Positions 33,303 through 41,119 of a stretch of 64,000 nt of DNA are shown here, piece by piece. Origin of the DNA: DATHTS01 sp041940425. Lineage in GTDB: Bacteria > Acidobacteriota > Blastocatellia > Pyrinomonadales > Pyrinomonadaceae. The stretch spans positions 5,640 to 69,639 of the forward strand of contig JBGTSF010000017.1 of the NCBI GenBank assembly GCA_041940425.1, in the 5' to 3' direction. The position numbers and the translations under genes were made by a program. Position 1 is the first letter of the stretch. Each line of letters starts with the position of its first letter. The notes beneath the pieces were generated by a model. That model did no database searches. It was not told the DNA's origin and worked only from the letters and a program-made list of their open reading frames with translations.

Positions 33303-33724
33303 TTGATATACTCTTTCAAAATTTGAAGTTTCATATCTGCGCGGGCGAAATTTTCCAACCACCAAGCTTCATCAAATTTTTCCATCGTCGCAAACGCTTC
33401 GTCAACCGAAAGTTTGGTCGGCACAAGAACGTGAACCTGATGCCAAGCCGGGTCTTCGGGATTCCAGAAAAATTCCAAAATCAGTTTTTGCCCGTTCCCA
33501 AAAAATTTCCGAATCTGTGCCGGAATTTCTTTCAGCAAATCAAGCAGAAAAAGATTTTCGCTGAGAAATTCCGCCACCTTCGACGGATCGCGGACTTCGT
33601 ATTCAAGTGCCAATACATTGATTTGTTCAAGCGTTTTCGCGTGAATCTCACGATCAATCAATTCCGCCGTTTCATTGACGGGAACGATTTTTTCCGTCGT
33701 CTGTTCGAGTGTTTCGGTTTGCAT
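33299..33724 (-). CDS. Hypothetical partner of the HEPN-like gene
   Basis: A 141-residue soluble protein. The first half is helical with acidic residues (NETAELIDREIHAKTLEQINVLALEYEVRDPSKVAEFL), and the second half has ILEFFWNPEDPAWHQVHVLVPTKLSVDEAFATMEKFDEAWW. I do not recognise a named family, but the text around FWNPED resembles small conserved proteins that precede HEPN-like genes in environmental genomes. The ATGA overlap with the HEPN gene points to a two-gene module, possibly antitoxin-like or a nuclease regulator. Function is inferred from context only. Confidence 0.6.
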   Translation of the reverse strand: MQTETLEQTTEKIVPVNETAELIDREIHAKTLEQINVLALEYEVRDPSKVAEFLSENLFLLDLLKEIPAQIRKFFGNGQKLILEFFWNPEDPAWHQVHVLVPTKLSVDEAFATMEKFDEAWWLENFARADMKLQILKEYIK

Positions 33725-33734
33725 AAATTTTATT

Positions 33735-33836
33735 CTAGCTCAATTTAAAATTTTCTCTCACCGCTTCGGTCGCAAACTCGTTGTCGAATCCATTGTTGTA
33801 TTTCAATGTTTCTTCGCCGGCTGTCGGTGATGTCAT
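33735..33836 (-). pseudogene. Remnant of an hmgA 5' end
   Basis: A 33-codon frame starts MTSPTAGEETLKYNNGFDNEFATEAV and then ends in unrelated residues. Its first 26 codons match the N terminus of hmgA (MTPTTSEEQLKYNSGFGNEFATEAV) with clear DNA similarity (for example CGCAAACTCGTTG...CGAATCC on the plus strand in both). AAGGAAA before this ATG is a better ribosome-binding site than that of hmgA itself. The remnant and hmgA bracket the HEPN pair, suggesting insertion or duplication in the original hmgA leader. Confidence 0.8.
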
Positions 33837-33848
33837 AATAGATTTTCC

Positions 33849-34343
33849 TTACAAATTCAAAGTAAATTTTATTTCCCTGCCTTCGGGCAGATTATTCCAT
33901 TGGTCGGTCAGTTCCCGCAAAAGCCGGCGCGTCCCTTCGAGTTTTTCTTTCGGTGGAACATACTCGAAAAAATCTTCGCGCTTTGAAAATTTTGTTTCGC
34001 GCTGTGCGATTTCGTTGAAATAATTCAAAAAAGCCTCGTTATCCGGCGGCAAAACGCCGAACAACTCCTGCTGAAAAGTATTGACCAACGCTTCCGAGTA
34101 AAGTGCCTCGACACCGCCTTTTTCCATCACATCCGCATCCCGAACGCCGTCGCCGATAAAACGGATAAATCCGCGCAATTCGTCAAAAATTTCCTCGACC
34201 GCAAAATGCGTCATCTCGTGCGGAATAATGCCCTGCCGCCACGCTCTGATGATATGTTTTTGTTTGGCGGATTCGATGACGACCGTGTCCTTTTCACCGT
34301 TTTTGCCTTTATGAAAAATAACCGAAACCGTCTCCGCCGTCAT
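33849..34343 (-). CDS. Hypothetical protein with HEMTH zinc-protease-like motif
   Basis: A 164-residue protein with an HExxH motif: RQGIIPHEMTHFAVEEIFDELRGFIRF (about residues 37-63). The following helices contain acidic residues (EALYSEALVNTF) that could provide a third ligand. There is no signal peptide. The HExxH core is typical of gluzincin-like metalloproteases, but the fold is too small for most of them, and it may instead be a non-enzymatic relative. It is encoded between hppD (24 bp upstream in transcription) and the hmgA remnant. Confidence 0.6.
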   Translation of the reverse strand: MTAETVSVIFHKGKNGEKDTVVIESAKQKHIIRAWRQGIIPHEMTHFAVEEIFDELRGFIRFIGDGVRDADVMEKGGVEALYSEALVNTFQQELFGVLPPDNEAFLNYFNEIAQRETKFSKREDFFEYVPPKEKLEGTRRLLRELTDQWNNLPEGREIKFTLNL

Positions 34344-34366
34344 AAATTTTCGCTTTGTTTGCGCGA

Positions 34367-35482
34367 TTACAAATTTCCTCTACGCCGCTGTTCTTCTTCA
34401 ATGGAAACGAACAGCGCTTTGAAATTTCCTTTGCCGAAACCTTTACATCCTTTTCTCTGCAAAATCTCATAAAAGACAGTCGGGCGGTCTTCGACGGGTT
34501 TGGTGAAAATTTGCAAAAGATAGCCTTCGTCGTCGCGGTCAACGAGGATGCCGAGTTTCTTTAAATCTTCGATGTCTTCGTCAATCGCGCCGACGCGGTC
34601 GGTAACTTCTTCGTAATACGTGTCGGGAACGCGCAGGAATTCAACGCCGTTCGCCTGTAATTTGGCAACGGTTTCGCGGATGTCTTTGCACAGAAGCGCG
34701 ACGTGCTGTGCGCCTGCCGAGCGGTAAAAGTCTATGTATTCCTGAATCTGCGATTTGCCGCCCTTTCCTTCCGCCGGTTCGTTGATCGGGAATTTGATGT
34801 TATGTCCGCCGTCCGACATGACGATGGACATCAGCGCGGAATATTCGGTCGAGATGTCCTTGTCGTCAAACGTGATGTAACGCTCAAAGCCCATCACGTC
34901 GCGGTAAAAATCGCACCACTCGTTCATCTTGCCGAGTTCGACATTGCCGACGATATGGTCAACCAAAACGATGCCGACTTCATCGCCTTCGACAACTTGC
35001 TCGGTAAATCCGGGCAGAAACGCGCCGTTGTAATTATGCCCGTTATTTCCGGTGTTATACGAGATAAACGAATGGATCGTGTCGCCGTATGTGTGAATCG
35101 CCGCTTTGCGAACCGTGCCGTTTTCGTCCGACCAATCGTGCGGTTCGATATGCGCCTTCGCACCGCGTTTCACCGCTTCGTTAAAAGCGTGATCGGCATC
35201 TTCGACCAGAAACGCGATGTCGCGCACGCCGTCGCCGTGCTGTTTGATATGTTCCGCCGCCGGATGCTCTGGCGTGAGCGGCGTGGTCAAAACGAAATTG
35301 ACGCGGTTCTGCCGCATCACATAACTCGTCGTCTCGCGGTTTTTTGTTTCCAAACCGGAATACGCCGCGCGCGAAAAACCGAACGCCTTGCGGTAATAAA
35401 ACTCCGCCTGTTTCGCGTTTCCTACATAAAATTCAACGTGATGTATTTTTTTCAGTCCTAATGGATTTTTTTCGTCTGTCAT
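34367..35482 (-). CDS. hppD: 4-Hydroxyphenylpyruvate dioxygenase
   Basis: HppD turns 4-hydroxyphenylpyruvate into homogentisate with Fe(II) and O2. The 371-residue product has two vicinal-oxygen-chelate halves. The first starts IHHVEFYVGNAKQAEFYYRKAFGF, and the second carries the iron ligands in LVDHIVGNVELG and SAGAQHVALLCKDI, plus the Glu in YEILQRKGCKGFGKGNFKAL. C-terminal FTKPVEDRPTVFYEI is typical. It sits upstream in transcription of hmgA and fahA, in the order of the pathway. Confidence 0.95.
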   Translation of the reverse strand: MTDEKNPLGLKKIHHVEFYVGNAKQAEFYYRKAFGFSRAAYSGLETKNRETTSYVMRQNRVNFVLTTPLTPEHPAAEHIKQHGDGVRDIAFLVEDADHAFNEAVKRGAKAHIEPHDWSDENGTVRKAAIHTYGDTIHSFISYNTGNNGHNYNGAFLPGFTEQVVEGDEVGIVLVDHIVGNVELGKMNEWCDFYRDVMGFERYITFDDKDISTEYSALMSIVMSDGGHNIKFPINEPAEGKGGKSQIQEYIDFYRSAGAQHVALLCKDIRETVAKLQANGVEFLRVPDTYYEEVTDRVGAIDEDIEDLKKLGILVDRDDEGYLLQIFTKPVEDRPTVFYEILQRKGCKGFGKGNFKALFVSIEEEQRRRGNL

Positions 35483-35495
35483 AATAATTGCCTCT

Positions 35496-36335
35496 TTATT
35501 TTGTATCGTAATAATCTATTTTTCTGTAAACTACATTCATCAGTTTCCAATCAGATTTTCCGTCTTTTTCTCTTAATTCAAAATCTGATTTCTTTATCCA
35601 ATTTCCCTGACTATCAAATTCGTATTCATATTTTCTCTCATTGATAACAGCATTTTCGCTTGAATAATTAACTGTCGAAATTGGAACGTCGTTTTTATCG
35701 AATGCAATGACGCTTCTAACTCCTAACTTATCATCTGGTTGATAAGCGAAAACTTCTGCAACTCTACATTTTTCATCTCTTTTAAAACCAACGCGCATTC
35801 TTTTTTTGTTTCTCGAGTCAAAATCAGTGAATTCGAAATACATTTTTTGCAAGTCGTTTGTAAAAACCCATTTTTGTAACAAAGTATTATCTTCGATGTT
35901 GTATTGAGCAATTTCTTTAACATTTCCAACATCGTCGTAAGTATATCTCGTCTGCAAATAAGGTTTATTGCTCAATGCGCTGAAAGTGTCATTTTTAACA
36001 AGCCAATCTTTTTCGTTATATGCAGAAATGCTTTTGGGCGATTCTCGACCGTTAGTTGTGTATGTGTAACGCTCGATTTTTCTACCGTGCCGGTCAAACT
36101 CAAATCTTTCTTTCAACAAAGGCTTATCACGCGAATAAATAAAATGGCTTTCGAATTCATAAATTTGCTCTTCGACGCGAACTGATTTAACCGCACCCGA
36201 AAGATTTTTTTCGTTTCCGCTCGACCATCTATCCATTTGATTTACACATTGTTTTTCCTGCGCTTTCACACAAAATGCAGAAATCAAAACCGTCAGGCAA
36301 ATCAAAAGCAAAATTGAATGATGAATGTATCGCAT
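35496..36335 (-). CDS. Secreted hypothetical protein with YD-like repeats
   Basis: A 279-residue exported protein (signal MRYIHHSILLLICLTVLISAFCVKA) whose body has repeats of about 20 residues of the kind FEFDRHGRKIERYTYTTNG, TRYTYDDVGNVKEIAQYN, YEYEFDSQGNWIKKSDF. These resemble RHS/YD beta-hairpin repeats. The DNA is A+T-rich and differs from the aromatic genes on both sides, so it may be accessory. It lies directly downstream in transcription of the DUF5615 gene. No enzymatic motif is visible. Confidence 0.65.
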   Translation of the reverse strand: MRYIHHSILLLICLTVLISAFCVKAQEKQCVNQMDRWSSGNEKNLSGAVKSVRVEEQIYEFESHFIYSRDKPLLKERFEFDRHGRKIERYTYTTNGRESPKSISAYNEKDWLVKNDTFSALSNKPYLQTRYTYDDVGNVKEIAQYNIEDNTLLQKWVFTNDLQKMYFEFTDFDSRNKKRMRVGFKRDEKCRVAEVFAYQPDDKLGVRSVIAFDKNDVPISTVNYSSENAVINERKYEYEFDSQGNWIKKSDFELREKDGKSDWKLMNVVYRKIDYYDTK

Positions 36336-36345
36336 AAATTTTCTC

Positions 36346-36699
36346 CTAAAAACTCTTTCTGATCCGCACGGAGTTTTCCGAAATTACCGTAAAAGCGTTT
36401 TCGAGTTCCGCTTCATGTTCGCGGATGGCACGAATTGTTACTTGCGTTTTTTCCTCCAAACTCAAACCGTGAACGCGCAAAAGAATTACGCCGTTTGATT
36501 TTAGATTAAAACGAAAAACCAATTCGCCGAAATCCATGTCATATGTCAAAATAACAGCCTTTTCATCTACGGCAATTTGCAAAATCTCATCGTCAGCAAT
36601 ACCGACGTAGCTTTCACGAACAGACAAAACATCAAAACCGGCTTCACGCAACGCTTCGATAAACTCGCGTTCGATATTCTCATCCGCCAAAATTTTCAT
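36346..36699 (-). CDS. DUF5615 (PIN-like) toxin-type protein
   Basis: The 117-residue product begins MKILADENIEREFIEALREAGFDVLSVRE and contains ADDEILQIAVDEKAVILTYDMDFGELVF, the DUF5615 signature related to PIN/VapC nucleases. Acidic residues (Asp6, Glu8, Asp in YDMDF) are in the right places for metal binding. The upstream DUF433 gene overlaps its start by 4 bp. The pair is a type II toxin-antitoxin arrangement well known in cyanobacteria and Acidobacteriota. Targets are unknown. Confidence 0.85.
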   Translation of the reverse strand: MKILADENIEREFIEALREAGFDVLSVRESYVGIADDEILQIAVDEKAVILTYDMDFGELVFRFNLKSNGVILLRVHGLSLEEKTQVTIRAIREHEAELENAFTVISENSVRIRKSF

Positions 36700-36923
36700 A
36701 CGGTCGCCGTTGGATAAACAGTTTCAAGACTCAAAGCTTTTCTTGCAAAATCAACACACGCCAAAACTTGTTCACGCGTCAGATGCGGATAAGAAGACAA
36801 AATCTGGTCAACCGTCTCGCCATTGCCGATTTTTTCCAAAATCAATTCAACAGTAATGCGCGTTCCCTTTATCACAGGTTTGCCGAACATTATTTTCGGA
36901 TTCGATTCGATTAAATTTTCCAT
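36696..36923 (-). CDS. DUF433 antitoxin-type protein
   Basis: A 75-residue protein with the DUF433 layout: NPKIMFGKPVIKGTRITVELILEKIGNG, then SYPHLTREQVLACVDFARKAL, a compact winged or homeodomain-like helix-turn-helix. DUF433 proteins are the antitoxin partner of DUF5615/PIN-like proteins and probably repress their own promoter. The stop overlaps the start of the DUF5615 gene. Confidence 0.87.
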   Translation of the reverse strand: MENLIESNPKIMFGKPVIKGTRITVELILEKIGNGETVDQILSSYPHLTREQVLACVDFARKALSLETVYPTATV

Positions 36924-37191
36924 AACATTATTTTAACTCAAAAAATTGTCAGACAAATTAAAACCTTAAATGAAAACAAATATTTTACCGGTTTTCCGCA
37001 CGATTAAATTATAGTAATCAAAAACTTTTTTCGCACTATGTCGGATACCTAACAGACAAATCGCGGCTTTCGGTTCACAATAGATTCTGTTCATCAGAAT
37101 TGTATCTAAAATTTTATAAACTGATTATTTACGGTTTTTGATCATAAATAATTCGAATCCGTTTCGCCTCACGATAATGTAAGGTAAAACT

Positions 37192-37944
37192 GTGGAATCT
37201 ATGCACGATACCATTAAATTTCGTTTATCTGTGCGAAACAAGCTCCTGTCGGTTTTGCCCGATAGTGAGATGGATTTTCTCGCGCCGCATTTCGAACAGG
37301 TCGTGCTGTCTCCTGGACATCTTGTCTATCAGGCGGGCGATTCGATCTCCAATATCTATTTTCCGAACAACGGGATGATTTCTCTGCTTTCCGTTACCGA
37401 GCAGGGACAGACCGTCGAGGTCGGATTTACCGGATTTGAAGGTCTAATCGGACTACCGGTTTTGCTCGGACAGAACGAAAAGCTGTATCAGGCTCTGGCG
37501 CAGGCGGAAACCGAATGCCTGCGAGTTGACGCGCCGACGGCGGTTAGATTATTTAAACAGAACGGCACGTTTCACGATGTCGTTCTGCGCTATGCGGCTC
37601 TGCTTTTGAAACAGCTTTCGCAAAGCAGTATCTGCAACAATTTTCACCGCATCGAAGCGCGTCTGTGCCGCTGGCTGACGGTGATGTTCGAGCGTTCGGG
37701 AAATAATCACCTGCTCTTGACGCAGGAATTTCTCGCCCAAATGCTCGGCGTTCAGCGGACGAGCATCGGTTTGATCGCCAATTCGCTTCAGGAAAAAGGA
37801 ATCATCCGGTACCGGCGCGGAAAGATCGAGATCGTTAATTTTGACGAACTGAAAAAATCCGCCTGCGAATGCTACGCGATCATCAGGGATGAACAGCGGA
37901 AATTTGTCGAGAGTAAAATTTTTTCCGCTTTGCCGGATAGGTAA
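37192..37944 (+). CDS. Crp/Fnr family transcriptional regulator
   Basis: The 250-residue product has an N-terminal cyclic-nucleotide-type sensor domain (PHFEQVVLSPGHLVYQAGDSISNIYFPNNGMISLL, about 35-70, but lacking the canonical RE(S/T) cAMP pocket). A C-terminal HTH follows (LTQEFLAQMLGVQRTSIGLIANSLQEKGIIRYRRGKIEI, about 182-220). There are no Cys clusters for an iron-sulfur site. This type is common in Acidobacteriota and often regulates without binding cAMP. The start could also be at 37201 (second Met). It overlaps nothing but precedes the response regulator by 16 bp. Confidence 0.85.
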   Translation: MESMHDTIKFRLSVRNKLLSVLPDSEMDFLAPHFEQVVLSPGHLVYQAGDSISNIYFPNNGMISLLSVTEQGQTVEVGFTGFEGLIGLPVLLGQNEKLYQALAQAETECLRVDAPTAVRLFKQNGTFHDVVLRYAALLLKQLSQSSICNNFHRIEARLCRWLTVMFERSGNNHLLLTQEFLAQMLGVQRTSIGLIANSLQEKGIIRYRRGKIEIVNFDELKKSACECYAIIRDEQRKFVESKIFSALPDR

Positions 37945-37960
37945 CGGACAATTTAACGCA

Positions 37961-38398
37961 ATGTTGTTTAAAGATAAATCGGCTTTACCCGAATCAAAAT
38001 TTCCGAAGATTTTCTGTTTGGAGGAAAAGACGAAAACGAACTCTAACAAGCAAATCCTGTGTGTCGAAGATCACCAAGACACCTGCGAACTCTACAGCAT
38101 ACTTTTGCCTGAATACGATTTTACGTTTACTCACACGCGGGCGGAGTCTCTCGCCATGCTCGAAAAACGAAAGTTCGATCTGTATATGCTCGACAACTGG
38201 CTGCCGGACGGTTCGGGAATCGAACTGTGCAGAGAAATCCGCTCCGCCGACCCGAATGCTCCGGTGATGTTCATTTCGGGAATCGCCCACAGAAAAGAAA
38301 TGCAGGAAGCTCTCGATGCCGGCGCGAGCGAATATCTCGTAAAACCCTGCGACCCGGAAAAACTGCAAAAAGTTGTCAAAGAACTGATCGAAAAATAA
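37961..38398 (+). CDS. Response regulator (receiver domain only)
   Basis: From ATG 37961 the product is 145 residues: a 30-residue lead, then one receiver domain ILCVEDHQDTCELYSILL with acidic Glu36/Asp37, phosphoacceptor Asp78 in LYMLDNWLPDGSG, FISGIAHRKEMQEALDAGASEYLVKPCD with the conserved Lys. There is no output domain, so it may act through protein contacts, like CheY-type regulators. A strong GGAGG at 38020-38024 lies inside, without an ATG, GTG or TTG at normal distance, so I keep the ATG at 37961. It is probably co-transcribed with the Crp-like gene. Confidence 0.82.
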   Translation: MLFKDKSALPESKFPKIFCLEEKTKTNSNKQILCVEDHQDTCELYSILLPEYDFTFTHTRAESLAMLEKRKFDLYMLDNWLPDGSGIELCREIRSADPNAPVMFISGIAHRKEMQEALDAGASEYLVKPCDPEKLQKVVKELIEK

Positions 38399-38406
38399 AG
38401 AAACTT

Positions 38407-38919
38407 TTAATCGTAAATCACAAAACCTGAATCGGATTTCGGATTTAGTTTTTTGGTTCTGTTTGAAATATCCACTATAAATATTCCTAAACTAACAACC
38501 GCCGCCAATACCAAAACGCTGACAATTACCGACGTTTTCCAGATTTGTTTATTGTCTGTTTTTCGTATATTTTCTTCATCATTATCGGTAACGGATAATC
38601 TTTTTTCTCTTTCTCTGACTTTCAAAGTCAAAACCAACGCAATCGAAACGATATTGGCGGCAATTACCAAAGGAGATAAAAATTCAACAAAACCAAAACC
38701 ACTGAAGTTATACCTATAAAGTTTGTGGTCAATCAATACCAAAACAAAAAATGCCGAAATGCTTGAAATCAGCCAAGCAAGAAATACAGCCCAACTTTCG
38801 GAAAAAAGGCTTTCTCTTTCATTCCAATTCAAAGTGTAAAGAATAAAATAAATCGCGCCGAACGGAACGGATAAAAATCCGAGCATTACTAAAAACCAAA
38901 TGAAATCGTAAATTTCCAT
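38407..38919 (-). CDS. Four-TM hypothetical membrane protein
   Basis: A 170-residue protein with four hydrophobic segments (about 5-27, 42-63, 78-100 and 129-152). A charged cytoplasmic-looking stretch between the third and fourth is rich in KVREREKRLSVTDNDEENIRKTD. No family is recognised. The DNA is A+T-rich compared with its neighbours. It lies directly downstream of phhA in the same orientation (22 bp). Confidence 0.6.
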   Translation of the reverse strand: MEIYDFIWFLVMLGFLSVPFGAIYFILYTLNWNERESLFSESWAVFLAWLISSISAFFVLVLIDHKLYRYNFSGFGFVEFLSPLVIAANIVSIALVLTLKVREREKRLSVTDNDEENIRKTDNKQIWKTSVIVSVLVLAAVVSLGIFIVDISNRTKKLNPKSDSGFVIYD

Positions 38920-38941
38920 AAAGTTTTTCCGCGATTAATTT

Positions 38942-39847
38942 TTACTTTTTATCAAAACTCTCGATATAACGCCGCGTTTCTTCCTTCAAAAATTTATACG
39001 ACGGCGCGACGTATAGAACAGGCTGTAAATCGGAATATGTGTAATCGTGATTGATCACTTCTTCGAGATTGAACGGTCGGCGTTCGACCTCGTCGGAAAA
39101 AGCGTGTTCGAGTTCTTTGAATGAAGAAAGCAGACCCGCGCCGAAAGCTTTTATCTCGCCGTCGGCTTCAACTAAACCAAACTCGACTGTAAACCAATAC
39201 AATCTACCCAAACCTTCTAACTGCTCATCATTCGCAATGCGCGCGCCGTGTCCGATGAACTGCGAAAAATCGGCGAAATCCTTATTCGTGAACATCGGAA
39301 TATGTCCCATCGCTTCGTGAACGATGTCCGGTTCGGGCGTGTAGCCGGGGCGCGAATGATGCCGGATATACTGCGTCGAAAGCATCGTCCGCCACGACAG
39401 CCAGCTTAGAAAAGCGCGCGTGTCAACCAGACCTTCGATGGGCGCAAGCCGGAATCCGGTCGTTTCTTTCAGACGCTTCGACATTTCCGTGAGTTGGGGA
39501 ATTCTATCGTTGCTGATGCCTAAATTTTGTTTTGCTTTTAAGTAAAAAGGAGACGCTTTTTCGCGATGAAGCTCTTCGAGTTCGGCGGCGACAAAACGCC
39601 AGACGCTCTGTTCTTCTTCCGTGTAATCAACGTCCGTAATCACGCCGGTTTCGCGGAATTTTTTGGAAAGCGAAGCGATATAATCGCGGCGTTCGCGGTA
39701 TTCCGGGTCTTTCGCGCCCGGATGATCGAGCGGAAGTTCCTCGATGTCCTCGAACGGCATATCCACAAAGTCGGGCAATTCTTCATCGCTCACTTCAAAA
39801 TTAGTCATACTCGCGGGTTTCGTCGTCAAAATTTGTTCGGTCTGCAT
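38942..39847 (-). CDS. phhA: Phenylalanine 4-monooxygenase (aromatic amino acid hydroxylase)
   Basis: This non-haem iron, pterin-dependent enzyme hydroxylates phenylalanine to tyrosine. The 301-residue product is catalytic-domain only, as in most bacteria. It has FRLAPIEGLVDTRAFLSWL, STQYIRHHSRPGYTPEPDIVHEAMGHIPMF with the iron-binding His pair, and TVEFGLVEADGEIKAFGAGLLSSFKELEHAF with the Glu. With hppD, hmgA and fahA it completes a Phe/Tyr route to fumarate and acetoacetate, missing only a transaminase and a maleylacetoacetate isomerase in this window. Confidence 0.95.
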   Translation of the reverse strand: MQTEQILTTKPASMTNFEVSDEELPDFVDMPFEDIEELPLDHPGAKDPEYRERRDYIASLSKKFRETGVITDVDYTEEEQSVWRFVAAELEELHREKASPFYLKAKQNLGISNDRIPQLTEMSKRLKETTGFRLAPIEGLVDTRAFLSWLSWRTMLSTQYIRHHSRPGYTPEPDIVHEAMGHIPMFTNKDFADFSQFIGHGARIANDEQLEGLGRLYWFTVEFGLVEADGEIKAFGAGLLSSFKELEHAFSDEVERRPFNLEEVINHDYTYSDLQPVLYVAPSYKFLKEETRRYIESFDKK

Positions 39848-40017
39848 TTTGTCAATTCTCCTTTTTAAAAACGATTTCGGATAGATATTTATTAAGTTGT
39901 TCGGCTATTTAATATTCTAATAAATCCCACAAATTATTTGAATAGGCAAGATTTGTTTTTATATAGAATTTGCTTTAGATTTTAAGGAAATACTTATAAT
40001 TCACTTTAAAATTTAAA

Positions 40018-40467
40018 ATGATTGATGAAATTGATTGGAAAATAATTAAAGAATTGCAGTTAAACGCGCGGATCACGTTTGCCGAACTCGGTCGGCGCGT
40101 CGGTCTGACGACGCCCGCCGTCATCGAGCGCGTCCGCAAACTCGAAGACGCGCAGATCGTTACCGGCTACCGAGCCGTCATTGATCCGGCAAAAGTCGGT
40201 TTTCCGGTCACGGCATTTATTCGGATGAGCATTTCGGGAATTGATTATTCGCACATTATCGAAGTGGCAAAGAACGCGAGTGAGGTTCTCGAATGTCATC
40301 GCGGAACGGGCGGCGATTCGTTTATCCTGAAAGTCGCTGTTGCCGATGTCGAGCATCTGCAAAATCTGATTGACAAGCTCACGCCTTACGGCATCACGAC
40401 GACCTCGATCGTGCTTTCCTCGCCGGTCAAAAGCCGCGTTATTGAGCCGCACAATGAAAATTTATGA
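40018..40467 (+). CDS. Lrp/AsnC family regulator
   Basis: A 149-residue protein with an N-terminal HTH (IDWKIIKELQLNARITFAELGRRVGLTTPAVIERVRKLEDAQIVTGY, residues about 4-50) and a C-terminal RAM effector domain (VGFPVTAFIRMSISG, then HRGTGGDSFILKVAVADVEHLQNLIDKL). Lrp-type proteins sense amino acids, and here the gene is divergent from phhA with 170 bp between, so it is the likely regulator of Phe/Tyr catabolism. The A+T-rich 39848-40017 region would hold both promoters. Confidence 0.92.
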   Translation: MIDEIDWKIIKELQLNARITFAELGRRVGLTTPAVIERVRKLEDAQIVTGYRAVIDPAKVGFPVTAFIRMSISGIDYSHIIEVAKNASEVLECHRGTGGDSFILKVAVADVEHLQNLIDKLTPYGITTTSIVLSSPVKSRVIEPHNENL

Positions 40468-41111
40468 ACAATGATTTCAGCGATCTGATCAAAGGTTTCG
40501 GCACGCCGAAGATCGTCATTCCGAACGAAACGCGCATCCTCTATCAGAGTTATCACAGCCTGATCGCGGGCAGCAGCGAAAGCGAAATTAAAAAAGCGAT
40601 AAACTCGAAACACAAGATTTATCACCGCCGCATCAAACACGGCGAAACGGAATTTCTCGCCGTTCGTTCACGGTATGAAACGTGGCTCGGCAGCGAAAAT
40701 CTTCTGCTCGAATATTTCAAGAAAAATGATCTAAAGCCGGTCGAATTTATATACACATACAAAAACCGATGGGCGTGGGATTACGAAACCGAAGGCTGGA
40801 AGGAAGGGCGCGTTTCGATCGCCGCCGACCGCGATGCCGAACCTTTGAGCCGGGAAAACCTGCTTGCAGAAATCGAAGAAAATAGGCTTTTGTGGGTTTG
40901 CGGCTGGCGTTCGATGGGCGACGGTTATGTTGATTTTCATATCTGCACGCCCGAACATTTGCCGACCGAATCGGGTTACTATTTTCTCTTTGACGCGCCG
41001 TGCCGTCTGACCGGTTCGATGCTCGCCGGTATGGGCGACGGTTTCGAGCGCGAACAGGAATTTTTCGCTTCCTACGCCGGTCATTTTACGCGCCGGTTTT
41101 TGCTCGATTGA
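40464..41111 (+). CDS. Conserved hypothetical protein (215 residues)
   Basis: A soluble 215-residue protein that overlaps the Lrp gene stop by 4 bp (ATGA) and so should be co-translated with it. Visible blocks are NETRILYQSYHSLIAGSSESEIKKA, EFIYTYKNRWAWDYETEGWKEGRVSIAADRDAEPL and DGYVDFHICTPEHLPTESGYYFLF. No family is recognised and no catalytic motif is obvious. The link with an amino-acid-sensing regulator is suggestive only. Confidence 0.6.
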   Translation: MNNDFSDLIKGFGTPKIVIPNETRILYQSYHSLIAGSSESEIKKAINSKHKIYHRRIKHGETEFLAVRSRYETWLGSENLLLEYFKKNDLKPVEFIYTYKNRWAWDYETEGWKEGRVSIAADRDAEPLSRENLLAEIEENRLLWVCGWRSMGDGYVDFHICTPEHLPTESGYYFLFDAPCRLTGSMLAGMGDGFEREQEFFASYAGHFTRRFLLD

Positions 41112-41119
41112 TTGGATTG

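Noticed and set aside
37148..37162. tRNA-like T-loop TTCGAATCC
   Set aside because: No matching acceptor, D or anticodon stems around it.
38020..38024. Alternative start of the response regulator after the strong GGAGG
   Set aside because: No ATG, GTG or TTG at a usable distance; ACG would be needed.
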